A stretch of 64,000 nt of DNA, from assembly GCF_042767895.1 (NCBI RefSeq), contig NC_091578.1, forward strand, positions 20,181,785-20,245,784, read 5' to 3'. A program made the translations under genes and the position numbers. The notes under the pieces were generated by a model. It had not been told where the DNA came from and did not search any database. It saw only the letters and a program-made list of their open reading frames with translations. Of this stretch, positions 25,190-37,740 are shown piece by piece. The number at the start of each line of letters is the position of its first letter. Position 1 is the stretch's first letter. This DNA is from Penaeus vannamei (Eukaryota; Arthropoda; Malacostraca; Decapoda; Penaeidae).

Positions 25190-28110
25190 TTAAAAGTTGC
25201 ATTAAAAAATGATAATAACTGCAATGTTGATAATAATCATGATAATTATGGCGATAATTATTACTTTAATGAGGATGATAATGACAATAATGATAATAAT
25301 AATAAAAAAAAGGATAATAATAATCATAATGAAAATTATTGACCCCATTTATAATAAAAAAAAATAAAAAAAAACGGGAAAAAGGAAATTACAACCTTTG
25401 AGAAATGGGAAAACCCCTTTTCGATTCTAAATGATAATTAGGAGGATTTTAGATTAATTCTGATAATTATGATAATTTCCCGATAATCCCACTAATTTGA
25501 CGTTATTTAATTGATGAAAATTTTGATAATAAATAAGAAATGATAATTAAATAATGATAAAATAATAATTCTAATGATAATTTTGATGATAAAGAAAAAT
25601 AGCAATAATTAACAATATTCTATAATTTTTCATACCAATAACAACAATAAAAATGATAATGATAATGCTATTATGTTATTATAATTTCTATTATTGCTGT
25701 TATTTTCCCTAAAATTATTTATTATCATTATAAATATAGAAAGGGTTAAAATGATGAAAATGACATTAATATTGCAATAAGATGATAATAACTCAATAAT
25801 GATAATAATAATGATTTTTGGGATAATTTTATTTTAAATTTATAGATAATGACAATAATGATAATAATAATAAAAAAAAGGAAAATAATAATCATAATAA
25901 TAATTATTAGCCCTTTTAAATGAAAAAGGCTAAAAGGGTTTTTAGCATTAATTCTGATAATTATAAAATTTTCCCCAGGGTAATCCACTAATGTTGACGA
26001 AATTTTATCAATAACGATAATGCAAAATGAAAAAAAATTGAAAATAATGATAAAATCCAATTCTAAAAAATTTTTGATGATAGAAATAATACAATAATTA
26101 ACAATATTTAATAATTTTTTTTTAAAAAAAACAATAAAAAATTTTATAATATAATGTTATTATGTTATTATAATTTCTATTTTGCTTTTTTTTCCCCAAA
26201 AAATTTATCATTATTATCATTTCATTATAGAAAGGGTAAAATTTATGTGACTTTAAAAATTCCATAATGTAAATAACTGCAATAATGATAATAATGTTTA
26301 TTAGGGCGATAATATTAATGATGATGATAATGACAATAATGAAATAATAATGACAAAAAGGAAATTATTGAGACATTTATAATCCCAAAAGTCAAAAAAC
26401 GGCAAAATCACCCAATTACACCCTTTTTGAGAAATGGTTAAACCCCCCTTTTTTTCGATTCTAAATGATAATTATGGGGATTTTAGATAATCCTGAAAAT
26501 TTATGATAATTTTTTCCACGATAATCCCACTAATGTTGACGATAATTATGATACTAATGATAATAATGACAATGATAATTAGAATAATGATAAATAATAA
26601 TTAAATGATAATTTTGATGATAATAGAAATAATAGCAATAATTAAAATATTCTAATAATTTTCATACCAATAACAAAATAGAAAAAAAAAATTTAAATTT
26701 TTCTAACTTTTTTAAATTTTTTATTGCTTTTTTTCCCTAAAATTATCATTATTATCATTATCATTAAAAGAAAGGGTTAAATGATGAAAATGACAATATT
26801 AATTGCCATAATGATGATAATAACTGCAATAATGATAATGATAATTACTGCGATAATAATTACTTTAATGATAATAATAATAATAACAGCAACAATAGAA
26901 ATTATAATAACAATAATAGCATTTCATTATAATTTGTATTGTTCTTACGGGTATAAAAATTATTAAAATATTGTTAATTATTGCTATTATTTCTATTATC
27001 ATCAAAATAATCATTAGAATTGTTATTATCATTATTCTAATTATCATTATTTTTTATCATTATCATAATTATCGTCAACATTAGTGGGATTATCGTGGAA
27101 ATTATCATAATTATCAAAATTTAAATGTTTAAAAACCCCATAATTATCATTAAGTGAAAAAGGGGGGTTTTTCGACCATTCCCCAATGTGCTGTAATTAG
27201 TAGTTTTTTTGCTGTTTTCCGACTTATGGGTTTTTTTTTTTAACTTTTTTTTCATTACAGATGGGCTAAAGAATTATCATTATGATTATTCTTACCCTTT
27301 TTTGCCATTATTATTATCATTATGGTCATTATCATCATCATTAAAGTAATAATTATCGCTATAATTATCAATATTATTATCATTATTGCAGGTATTATCA
27401 TCATTATGGCAATTATTAATGTCATTTTCATCATTAAAACCCTTTTATAATGATAATGATTAAAAGATAATTTGGGGGAAAATAACAGCAATAATAGAAA
27501 TTATAATTACAGTAATAGCATTATCACTATCATTTCTATTGTAGTCATTGGTATGAAAATTATGAGAATATTATTAATTATTGCTATTATTTCTATTTCA
27601 TGAAAATAATCATTATAATTTTTTTTTCAAAATTATTCTGATTATCATTTTATTATTATCTTATTATCAAAAATTCCCGGGGTCAACTTTAAATTGGGTT
27701 ATCTTAAAATTATCAAAATTAAGGCTAAAATCCTCATAATTATCATTTACAATGAAAAAGGGGGGATTTTCGACCATTTTTTCATTAGGCTATAATTCGA
27801 TAGATTTTGCCGTTTTTCGATTTTTGGGTTTTTTTTACTTTAAGCCTTTTTTTTTTTATAAAGGGGCCCTAAATAATTATCATTATGATTATTAACCCTT
27901 TTTTGTCATTATTATTATCATCATTGTCATTATCATCATCATTAAAGTAATAATTATCGCCATAATTATCATTATTATTATTATCATTTTTGAATTAATA
28001 TCATCATTAGGGCAATTATTAATGTGATTTTCAACATTTCTATAATGATAATGATAATAATGATAATTTTTGGGTTAACAAATAATAGAAATTATAATAA
28101 CACTAATAGC
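25190..28110. repeat. Degenerate satellite with two orientations
   Basis: Recognisable but noisy copies of the same satellite. From 25190 to about 26750 the core reads in reverse orientation (for example AAAAACGGCAAAATC near 26396); from about 26770 to 28110 it reads forward (TTTTGCCGTTTTTCGA near 27805). Homopolymers are longer than in the clean arrays and CCCC or GGGG runs appear where other copies have one or two bases. The change of direction near 26760 is a second inversion point. It may be old satellite or poorly polished sequence. Confidence 0.75.
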
Positions 28111-31100
28111 ATTGTCATTATTATTTCTATTGCCATTATTAGTATGGAAATTATTGGAATAGAGTTAACTATTGCTATTATTGCAGTAATTATCAAGATT
28201 ATCATTATAATTATGACTTTATTAATATTATCATTATTATTGTCATTATCATTATTATCAATAATATTGATAACAATTATCATTCACTCCATTTATAATG
28301 ATATAAAGGCCAGAATTAATAAAATCCCAATAGTCGAAAAAACGGCAAAATCTAGCGTATTACAGCCTTTTGAGAGAAAGGTCGAAAAATAATCCTTTTC
28401 GCTTTTTAATGATAGCTATAAGGATTTCAACATTAATTCAGGTAATTATGAGGATTTCCACGATTATTCCTTTATTATTGACAATAAGGGTGATAATTAT
28501 GATGATAATCACAATGATAATGACAACAATAATGATAATAACGATAAAGTCATAATTATAATGATAATCTTGATAATTACTACAATAATAGCAATAATTA
28601 ACTGTATTCCAACATTTTCCATACTAAAAATGGCAATAGAAATAATAACATTATTATCATTGTCATTATAATTATTATTATTGTAATTATTATTTCTAAG
28701 ATCATCATTATTGCTAATATCATTACAAAAATAGTTATAATGATAAAATAGCAATAATAATTAGCATAATAATTGTTATAACTGTAATAATGATGATAAT
28801 AATAATGATAATCATGATGATAATGACTATAATGATAATAATCATAAAAATGACGACAGTAATGATAATAATGAAAAAGTAAAGAAAAAAAACGGCAATA
28901 TCTAGCGTACAATTGAGAGAAACGTCGAAAAAAACTTTTCACTTTTTAATGGTAATTATGCGGATTTTAACATTAATTCAGGTAATTTTGATGATTTCCA
29001 TGATGATTCCTTTATTATTGACAATAGTGATGATAATTATGATGATAATGACAATGATAATGACAATAATAAGGATAATAATGATAAAGTCATAATTATA
29101 ATGATAATCTTGATAAATACTGCAATAATAGCAATAATTAACTCTATTCTAATAATGTCCATACTAATAATGGCAATAGAAATAATAATAACATCACTAT
29201 CATTATCATTATACTTATTATTATTGTCATTATTATTTCTAAGATCATCATTATTGCTATTATCCTTACATGAATAGTTATAATGATAACAATAAGCATT
29301 AATAATTAGCATAATAATCATTATAACTGATATAATGATGATATTAATAATGATAATAATCATAAAAATGATGACAGTAATGATAATAATGATGATAATA
29401 AATATCATTCAGTCCATTTATAATAAAATAAAGGCCAGAAGTAATAAAATCCCAAAAGTCTGAAAAACGGCAAAATCTGGAGTATTATAGCCTTTCGAGA
29501 GAAAGTCGAAAAAAAACCCTTTTCGCTTTTTAATGGTAATTATGAGGATTTTAACATTAATTCATGTAATTATGATGATTTCCATGATTATTCTTTTATT
29601 ATTGACAATAATGATGATAATTATGATGATAATGACAATGACAATGACAATGATAATGATAATAATGATAATGATAATCTTGATAATTACTGCAATAATT
29701 AACTCCATACTAATAATGGCAATAGAAATAATAATATCACTTTCATTGTCATTATAATTATTATTATTGTCATTATTATTTCTAAGATCATTATTATTGC
29801 TATTATCATTATATAAATAGTTATAATGATAAAAATAGCAATAATAATTAGCCTAATATTATAACTGCAATAATGATGATAATAATAACGATAATCATGA
29901 TGATAATGACTATAATGATAATAATCATAAAAATGATGACAGTAATGATAATAATGATGATAATAATTATCATTCAGTCCATTAATAATGAAATTAAGTC
30001 CAGAAGTAATAAATTCCCAATAGTCGAAAAAACGGCAAAATCTAGAGAGAAACGTCGAAAAAAATCCTTTTCGCTTTTTAATGGTAATTGAGGATTTTAA
30101 CATTAGTTCAGATAATTATGATGATTTCCATGATGATTCCTTTATTATTTACAATAATGATATTTATGATGATAATGACAATGATAATGATAATAATAAT
30201 GATAATTATGATAAAGTCATAATTATAATGATAATCTTGATAATTACTGCAATAATAGCAATAATTAACTCTATTCCAATAATTTCCATACTGATAATGG
30301 CAATGGAAAAATAATATCATTATTATTATTTTCATTATTATTTCTAAGATCATCATTATTGCTATTATCATTATATAAATAGTTATAATGATAAAAATAG
30401 CAATAATAATTAGCATAATAATTATTAAAACTGCAATAATGATGATAATAATAATAATCATGATGATAATGACTATAATGATAATAATCATAAAAATGAT
30501 GACAGTAAAGAGAATAATGATGATAAAAATTATCATTCAGTCCATTTATAATGAAATAAAGGCCAGAAGTAATAAAATACCAATACTCGAAAAAACGGCA
30601 AAATCTAGCGTATTTCAGCCTTTTGAGAGAAAGGTCGAAAAATAATCCTTTTAAGCCGCTTTTTAATGGTAATTATGAGGATTTTAACATTAATTCAGGT
30701 AATTATGATGATTTCCCTGATGATTCCTTTATTATTGACAGTAATGATAATTATGATGATAATGACAATGATAATGACAATAATAATGATAATAATGATA
30801 AAGTTATAATTATAATGATAACCTTGATAATTACTGCAATAATAGCAATAATTAACTCTATTCCAGTAATTTCCATACTAATTATTGCAATAGAAATAAT
30901 AATATCATTACCATTGTCATTATAATTTTCATTATTCTCATTATTATTTCTAAGATCATTACAATTGTTATTATCATTATATAGATAGTTATAATGATAA
31001 AAATACCAATAATAATTAGCAAAATAATTATTATAACTGCAATAATGATAATAATAATAATGATAATCATGAGGATAATGACTATAATGATAATTATCAT

Positions 31101-34100
31101 AAAATTGATGATATGAATGATAATAATGATGATAATAATTATCATTCAGTCCATTTTGCAATGAAATAAAGGCCTGAAGTAATAAAATTCCAACAGTCGA
31201 AAAAACGGCTAAATCTAGCGTATTACAACCTTTTGAGAGAAACGTCGAACAAAAAACTTCGCTATTTAATGGTAATTACGAGGATTTTAACATTAATTCA
31301 GGCAATTATGATGATTATCATAATGATTCCTTTATTATTGACAATAATGATACTTATGATGATAATGACAATGATAATGACAATAATAATGAAAATGAAG
31401 TAATACAATCCCAAAAGTCGAAAAAAACGGCAAAATCTAGCGTATTTCAGAGAAACGTCGAAAAAAACCTTTTCGCTTTTTAATGTTAATTATGTGGATT
31501 TTAACATTAATTCAGGTAATCATAATGATTTCCATGATGAATCCTTTATTATTGACAAAAATCATGATAATTATGATGATAATGACAATGATAATGACAA
31601 TTATAATGATAAAGTCATTATCATTGTCATTATAATTATTATTATTTTCATTATTATTTCTAAGATCATCATTATTGCTATTATCATTATATTAATAGTT
31701 AAAATGATAAAAATACCAATAATAATTAGCATAATTATCATAACTGCAATAATGATGATGATAATAATGATAATCATGATGATAATGACTATAATGATAA
31801 TAATCACAAAAATGATGACAGTAATGATAATAATGATAATAATTATCATTCAGTCCATTTATAAAGAAATAAAGGCCGGAAGTAATAAAATCCCAAATGT
31901 CGAAAAAACGGCAAAATCTAGCGTATTACAGTCTTCTGAGAGAAACGTCGAAAAAAACCTTTTCGCTTTTTTATGGTAATTATGAGGATTTTAACATTAA
32001 TTCAGGTAATTATGATGATTTCCCTGATGATTCCTTTATTATTGACAATAATGATTATAGTTATGATGATAATGATAATGATAATGGCAATAATAATGAT
32101 AATAATGATAAAGTCATAATTATAATGATAATCTTGATAATTACTGCAATAATAGCAATAATTAATTCTATTCCAATAATTTCCATACTAATAATGGCAA
32201 TAGAAATAACATCATTATCATTGTCATTATGATTATTATTATTGTCATTGTTAATTCTAAGATCATTATTACTATTATCATTATATAAATAGTCATAATG
32301 ATAGAAATAGCAAAAATAATTAGCATAATAATTATAACTGCAATAATGATGATAATAATGATAATCATGATGATCATGATTATCAATGCCAATAAATAAT
32401 GATGACAGTAATGATAATAATGATGACAATAATTATAATTCAGTCCATTTATAATGAAATAAAGGCCAGAAGTAATAAAATACCAAAAGTCGAAAAAACG
32501 GCAAAATCTAGAGTATTACAGTCTTTTGAGAGAAACGTCGAAAAAAAACCTTTGGCTTTTTAATGGTAATTGTGAGGATTTTCACATTAATTCAGGTAAT
32601 TATGATAATTTCCATAATGATTCTTTTATTATTGACAATAATGATGATAATTATGATGATAATGACAATGATAATGACAATAATAATGATAATATTGATA
32701 ATGTCATAATTATAATGATAATCTTGATAATTACTGCGATAATATCAATAATTAACTCTATTCCAATAATTTCCATACTAATAATGGCAATAGAAATAAT
32801 ATCATTATCATTGTCATTATAGTTATTATTATTGTCATTGTTATTTCTAAGATCATTATTACTATTATCATTATATGAATAGTCATAATGATAAAAATAG
32901 CAATAATAATTAGCATTATTATTATAACTGTAATAATGATGATAATAATAATGACAATCGTGACGATAATGACTATAATTATAATAATCATAAAAATGAT
33001 GACAGTAATGATAATTATGATGATAATTATCATTCAGTCCATTTATAATGAAATAAAGGCCAGAAGTAATAAAATCCCAATAGTCGAGAAAACGGCAAAA
33101 TCTAGCGCTTTACAGCCTTTTGAGAGAAACGTCGAAAAAACCCTTTTCGCTTATTAATGGTAATTATGAGGAATTTATCATTAATTCAGGTAATTAAGAG
33201 GATTTCCATGATGATTCATTTATTATTGATAATAATGATGATAATTATGATAATAATTATGATGATAATTATGATGATAATGACAATGATAATGACAATA
33301 ATAATTATAATAATGGTAAAGTCATAATTATAATGATAATCTTGATAATTACTGCAATAATAGCAATAATTAACTCTATTCCAATAATTTCCATACTAAT
33401 AATGACAATGGAAATAATAATAACATCATTATCATTGTCTTTATAATTATCATTATTGTCATTATTATTTCTGAGATCATTGCTATTTTCATTAAATAAA
33501 TAGTTATAATGACAAAATAGCAATAATAATTAGCATAATAATTATTATAACTGCAAAAATGATGATAATAATAATGATAATCATGATGACAACGACTATA
33601 ATGATAATAATCATAAAAAGGATGACAGTAATGATAATAATTATAATAATTATGATTCAGTTTATTTATAATGAAATAAAGGCTAGAAGTAATAAAATCC
33701 CAATGGTCGAAATAAAGATGTAAAATCTAGCGTTTTACAGCCTTCTGAGAGAAACGTCGAAAAAAAAACATTTCGCTTTCTAATGGTAATTATGATGATT
33801 TTAACATTAATTCAGGTAATTATGATGATTTCCCCGATGTTTCCTTTATTATTGACAATAATGATGATAATTATGATGATAATGACAATGATAATGACAA
33901 TAATAATGATAATAATGATAAAGTCATAAATATAATGATAATCTTGATAATTACTGCAATAATAGCAATAATTAACTCTATTCCAATAATTTTCATACTA
34001 ATAATGGCAATAGAAATAATATTATCATTGTCATTGTAATTATCATTATTGTCATTATTAATTCTAAGATCATTATTATTGCTATTATCATTATATAAAT

Positions 34101-34164
34101 AGTTATAATGATAAAAATAGCAATAATAATTAGCATAATAATTATTATAATTGCAATAATAATG
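28111..34164 (-). repeat. Clean satellite array duplicated from 10254-15960
   Basis: After a forward piece (28111-28254) and the palindrome at 28255-28273, the array runs in reverse orientation up to the LTR at 34170. Monomer order and private variants follow 10254-15960 closely, with a coordinate offset of 17,879 near the start that drifts by a few to about 150 bp through small indels. Unlike that copy, it does not stop at the position matching 15960 but continues for about 470 bp to a gypsy LTR. No genes. Confidence 0.88.
28255..28273. repeat. Palindrome at the satellite orientation switch, second copy
   Basis: Same 19-bp palindrome as at 10374-10392. The 50 or so bases to its left are shorter than in the other copy, so the two are not base-for-base identical. 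Confidence 0.85.
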
Positions 34165-34169
34165 AGTCC

Positions 34170-35168
34170 GTTGAGTCCGGGCTCAACCGAGAATATGGTT
34201 TTTGCTCAAGGGAAAGATTCGTCTGTAGTGAACAGACGTAAGGTTCCGAGCCTACGGCATGCTGCCACCACCCGATTAGTTGGTTCGGGAACCCTGTATG
34301 TCGTGTAAGTGGGTGTGGGTGTTGTATCAGAGAAGGGTGGAAGGAAAGTACAGAATGTGTGTGCTGAATGTTGGATGTGTAAGTGTGTAGAAGTGAAAAG
34401 GGAGATAGCGTAGGCTGAGCGTCTGCGTGGACGTGTTTGGAAGAAAAAAGCAAGATCATAGAATTCTTCTTCCCCTCGGTTTGAGCATCCGCCTGCTGGG
34501 AGCGGGAACACAGGTATAGCAAAATGAATCTGTTCTTTTGATATCAGCTTAATATTCTCTGATTTATCTAGCCTTTTTACAGCCTTTCAAGGGTTGCGTG
34601 ATGTCAGAGCAACCAGCAATGTGCTGTTTAGGAGACCCGAGTCTGAGAAAGATTTAGGCATCTAACCTTGGTCAGAACCAGAACTTTAGTGGTGGTAAGA
34701 TTATGAATTATTCTGACTGGAGTTGAGTAAAAGCTCTATGATGGTATGAAGTTTATTTTGGGAGCAAATTACACTCACTAGGGAGTTACAGGCATTTTCA
34801 GTCATGGAAAGGTAGACAAAGGTGTGTGCATTTCGGCCATAACATATTTACAATATTTATGTTTAAAAATAAATAAATAGTTTGGCTTGGCGACTTCAAC
34901 GCCATAAAAGTAGTGAGACTTGGTTAGAATTATGTTCATGGTTATAAAAATAACAAAGTTCACATTATCACCAGTCATTCTTGACTGATGGCTGAACGTA
35001 AAAATAAAATAAATAAATGAATAAGAAAGCTTTCGGGACTGAGTCGCAGGTGAAAAAAAAAAAAAAAAAAAACGTCTGCGGGATGTAACCGCACGTGGCA
35101 CACGGCGGGGACTTCGTCTGGAGATGACATCATCCTTAGAGTCGGGACGTACGCAGCCGTACACTACA
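34170..35168 (-). repeat. LTR of the outer gypsy element, minus strand (3' LTR, left-arm copy)
   Basis: Mirror of 55674-56673. On the minus strand it begins TGTAGTGTACGG at 35168 after a G-rich polypurine tract. The last 39 bp of the LTR seen in the other copy are missing here, and the LTR joins satellite through a few odd bases (34161-34169). It includes a near-perfect hairpin (34170-34187) and an AATAAA signal. Confidence 0.82.
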
Positions 35169-37416
35169 ACACCTCCCCCGGGCAGTGCGTCGCCTAAGTA
35201 GGGGACGAGTAAGACGAGTATCGCAGGAGAGACTCCTTAAACAACAGGTGTGTCTGCGAGGTACTCGTTCCATCTCTCGTGAGGTACGATCGAGAGACAG
35301 AAGGAAAGGCGCCCGAAGGGTTTCAGGAACCAGAGAAACGGTCGGCCCTGACGAAGTGTAGAGGGCGAAGACCATCACGTCGGCGAACATCTCAGGGAGG
35401 ATCCATCCTAAGGCGGGTGCGCATGGGGAGCGCGCCCGCACGCCAGTGCGGATCATCGGAAGGCGGGTGCGCATGGGGAGCGCGCCCGCACGCCAGTGCG
35501 GATCATCGGAAGGCGGGTGCGCATGGCGAGCGCGCCCGCAGGCCAGTGCGGATCATCGGAAGGCGGGTGCGCATGGGGAGCGCGCCCGCACGCCAGTGCG
35601 GATCATCGGAAGGCGGGTGCGCATGGGAAGCGCGCCCGCAGGCCAGTGCGGTCCATCGGAAGGCGGGTGTGCATGTGGAGCGCGCCCGCACGCCAGTGCG
35701 GATCATCGGAAGGCGGGTGTGCATGGGGAGCGCGCCCGCACGCCAGTGCGAATCGTCGGAAGGCGGGTGCGCATGGGAAGCGCGCCCGCACGCCAGTGCG
35801 GATCATCGGAAGGTGGGAGCGCATGGGGAGCGCGCCCACACGCCAGTGCGGATCATCGGAAGGCGGGTGCGCATGGGAAGCGCGCCCGCAGGCCAGTGCG
35901 GTCCATCGGAAGGCGGATGCGCATGGGGAGCGCGCCCGCACGCCAGTGCGGTCCATCGGAAGGCGGGTGCGCATGGGGAGCGCGCCCGCACGCCAGGTAC
36001 GGTCAGAACTGCGGGGGCACATATGAGTGCGCCCGCACACCAGTGCGGAAGATCAGCTGGAGCCGTTATCAGCATGGCACCATCACCTGTGTAAGGAGAG
36101 CTGGCGAACGAACTGCCTTAGACCAAAGGGGTGGAACATACTGGGTTTATTCTTTGGGCCTGGCGTGTTCTAACACACACTGCATTATGAAGTGCATAAG
36201 TAACACACAACCATAAATGTTATAATGCGAAGCCGACCATCTGGCTGCGCCGATCGGATCCGGTGGAGGATCTGACTTAATATTAATGAATTAGTGGGCG
36301 TAGAGGGAGGCAATGTCTCCGTATGTATAATTACCACTTTCTCAGGCGATCTGTAAAGGGTGTCAACAGAGCTTACCCCAATAAAAGACCTTGGAAGTCA
36401 TGGGCTCGGTCCTGACAGCTCTGCATGGACATTGCTCTGAGAAGCTGGGAGAGGAACCTCGACGGTAAAATATTATTAAGAAATCAAACAAACATCTTAA
36501 AATTATCATAAAACTAAGAAAAACAAACTTAAAGTTAAGAACATATGCACAACATGCAAATTAAAAGAACAAAACGAAGAGGGAAACACCTGATTAAGAG
36601 GCTGAAACTCAAAATCTTTCGGCAAACAAAAACATACAAAAGTTTACACAAAAATAACAGTTAAAATAATACAATGCGCAAAAATAACCCAAACCTGGTG
36701 TTACACTAGACTACATTGACAGGAAAGGCAGAGAAGAAGATTAAGAGGACGATAGGAAAGGGAGCTATTTACAGGAATACTCCGTAGAAAAGTTAAATTC
36801 CTACAGGTCTTTACAGAGAACCACCTCTACGTTCCCGTCATGGGGAAAGAGCGTAGACCGACCTCAGCTCCGGGACACTGTCGATCGGTGTGTGAAAACA
36901 AGCCATAGCTTGGCCAAACTCAGAGAAAATCTTATCTGTACAGGGTTTTTGCAGACGTTCAGGACGAAAGCGCGACCCTGCCAGAAACGAAGACAGAAGG
37001 CGAGAAAACCCGCGTGGCTCAAGGGCGGGTGTGAAACGAGAGAACAGGATCAGAACAGGACAGAAACTCGCTGCTGGGCCCTGCCGCCGTCCATCTGGAG
37101 ATGATCTGAAAAGTAGAAATAGTTTAGAACGAAATAAGTAGAAGAAACAGGACGACTGAACATTAGAAGGGGGAAGATGGGATTAGTAATGTGTCGTCGG
37201 GTTGACTACCGTCAAGGGTATTCCTCACTCCACGGGCTGGATGAAGGGAAGGCTCTGAAAAAGAACAGGCTGCAAGCGTGTTAGGATCCAAGTCATACAG
37301 GGTTATGTTACAGGACGGACTGGTAATCAACAGAGGGCAGCATGCATCCCGCTGGGGCTCTGAAAAAAGAAATAATGGTAAGCGGAAGAAAAGGAAAAGT
37401 GTCTTGCTCCCTATTC
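35169..37416 (-). mobile_element. 3' region of the outer gypsy element, left-arm copy
   Basis: Mirror of 53426-55673: the stretch between the nested insertion and the 3' LTR. It contains the 50-bp minisatellite (35411-35996). No envelope-like or other recognised protein is seen. The ORFs of 176-271 codons here come from the minisatellite, which happens to lack stops in several frames. Confidence 0.75.
35411..35996. repeat. 50-bp GC-rich minisatellite, about 12 copies
   Basis: Units begin AGGCGGGTGCGCATGG at 35411, 35461 and every 50 bp to 35961; the twelfth is partial. The unit is CpG-rich. Because 50 is not a multiple of 3 and the unit has no stop in the frames concerned, it yields Arg/Ala/Gly-rich ORFs on both strands with a 50-residue period. 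These are artefacts. Copy number equals that of the mirror copy. Confidence 0.95.
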
Positions 37417-37740
37417 GTCCTGTGAGCAATCAAGAAGAAGCGTATTCAATCGAATCCAACTTTATCTTGGAATAAAAGTACATGTTACATAGCTATGATG
37501 ATTATGTAAAAGTACCAACATAATTATGTAAAATAAACAATATTATTAATTTATGTAATTGTTTGTCTTTATGAAACATTTTATTTTTACATTACACAAT
37601 TAACAAAATGTTAAATTTCAGTTGAAGTGTACACTGCACTTTACACGATTGTTTTGTTCAAAGTCTTTATTTATGTAATTGTTATTTTAGGGGTAACTTA
37701 AATGTTACAATACTCCCCCCGAAAGAAAATCCATGGCTTG

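Noticed and set aside
34145..34522. Repeated 100-142-codon ORF (also 43416-43811 and 56321-56749) as a conserved gene
   Set aside because: It lies inside the outer element's LTR, which explains the three copies; no domain is recognised.
35411..35996. Regular 50-bp repeats as a CRISPR array
   Set aside because: Units are contiguous with no distinct spacers, and the genome is eukaryotic.
35279..36216. Arg/Ala/Gly-rich ORFs of 145-271 codons (also 54626-55563) as a repeat protein
   Set aside because: A 50-bp unit without stops gives such ORFs in several frames on both strands; nothing favours one frame.
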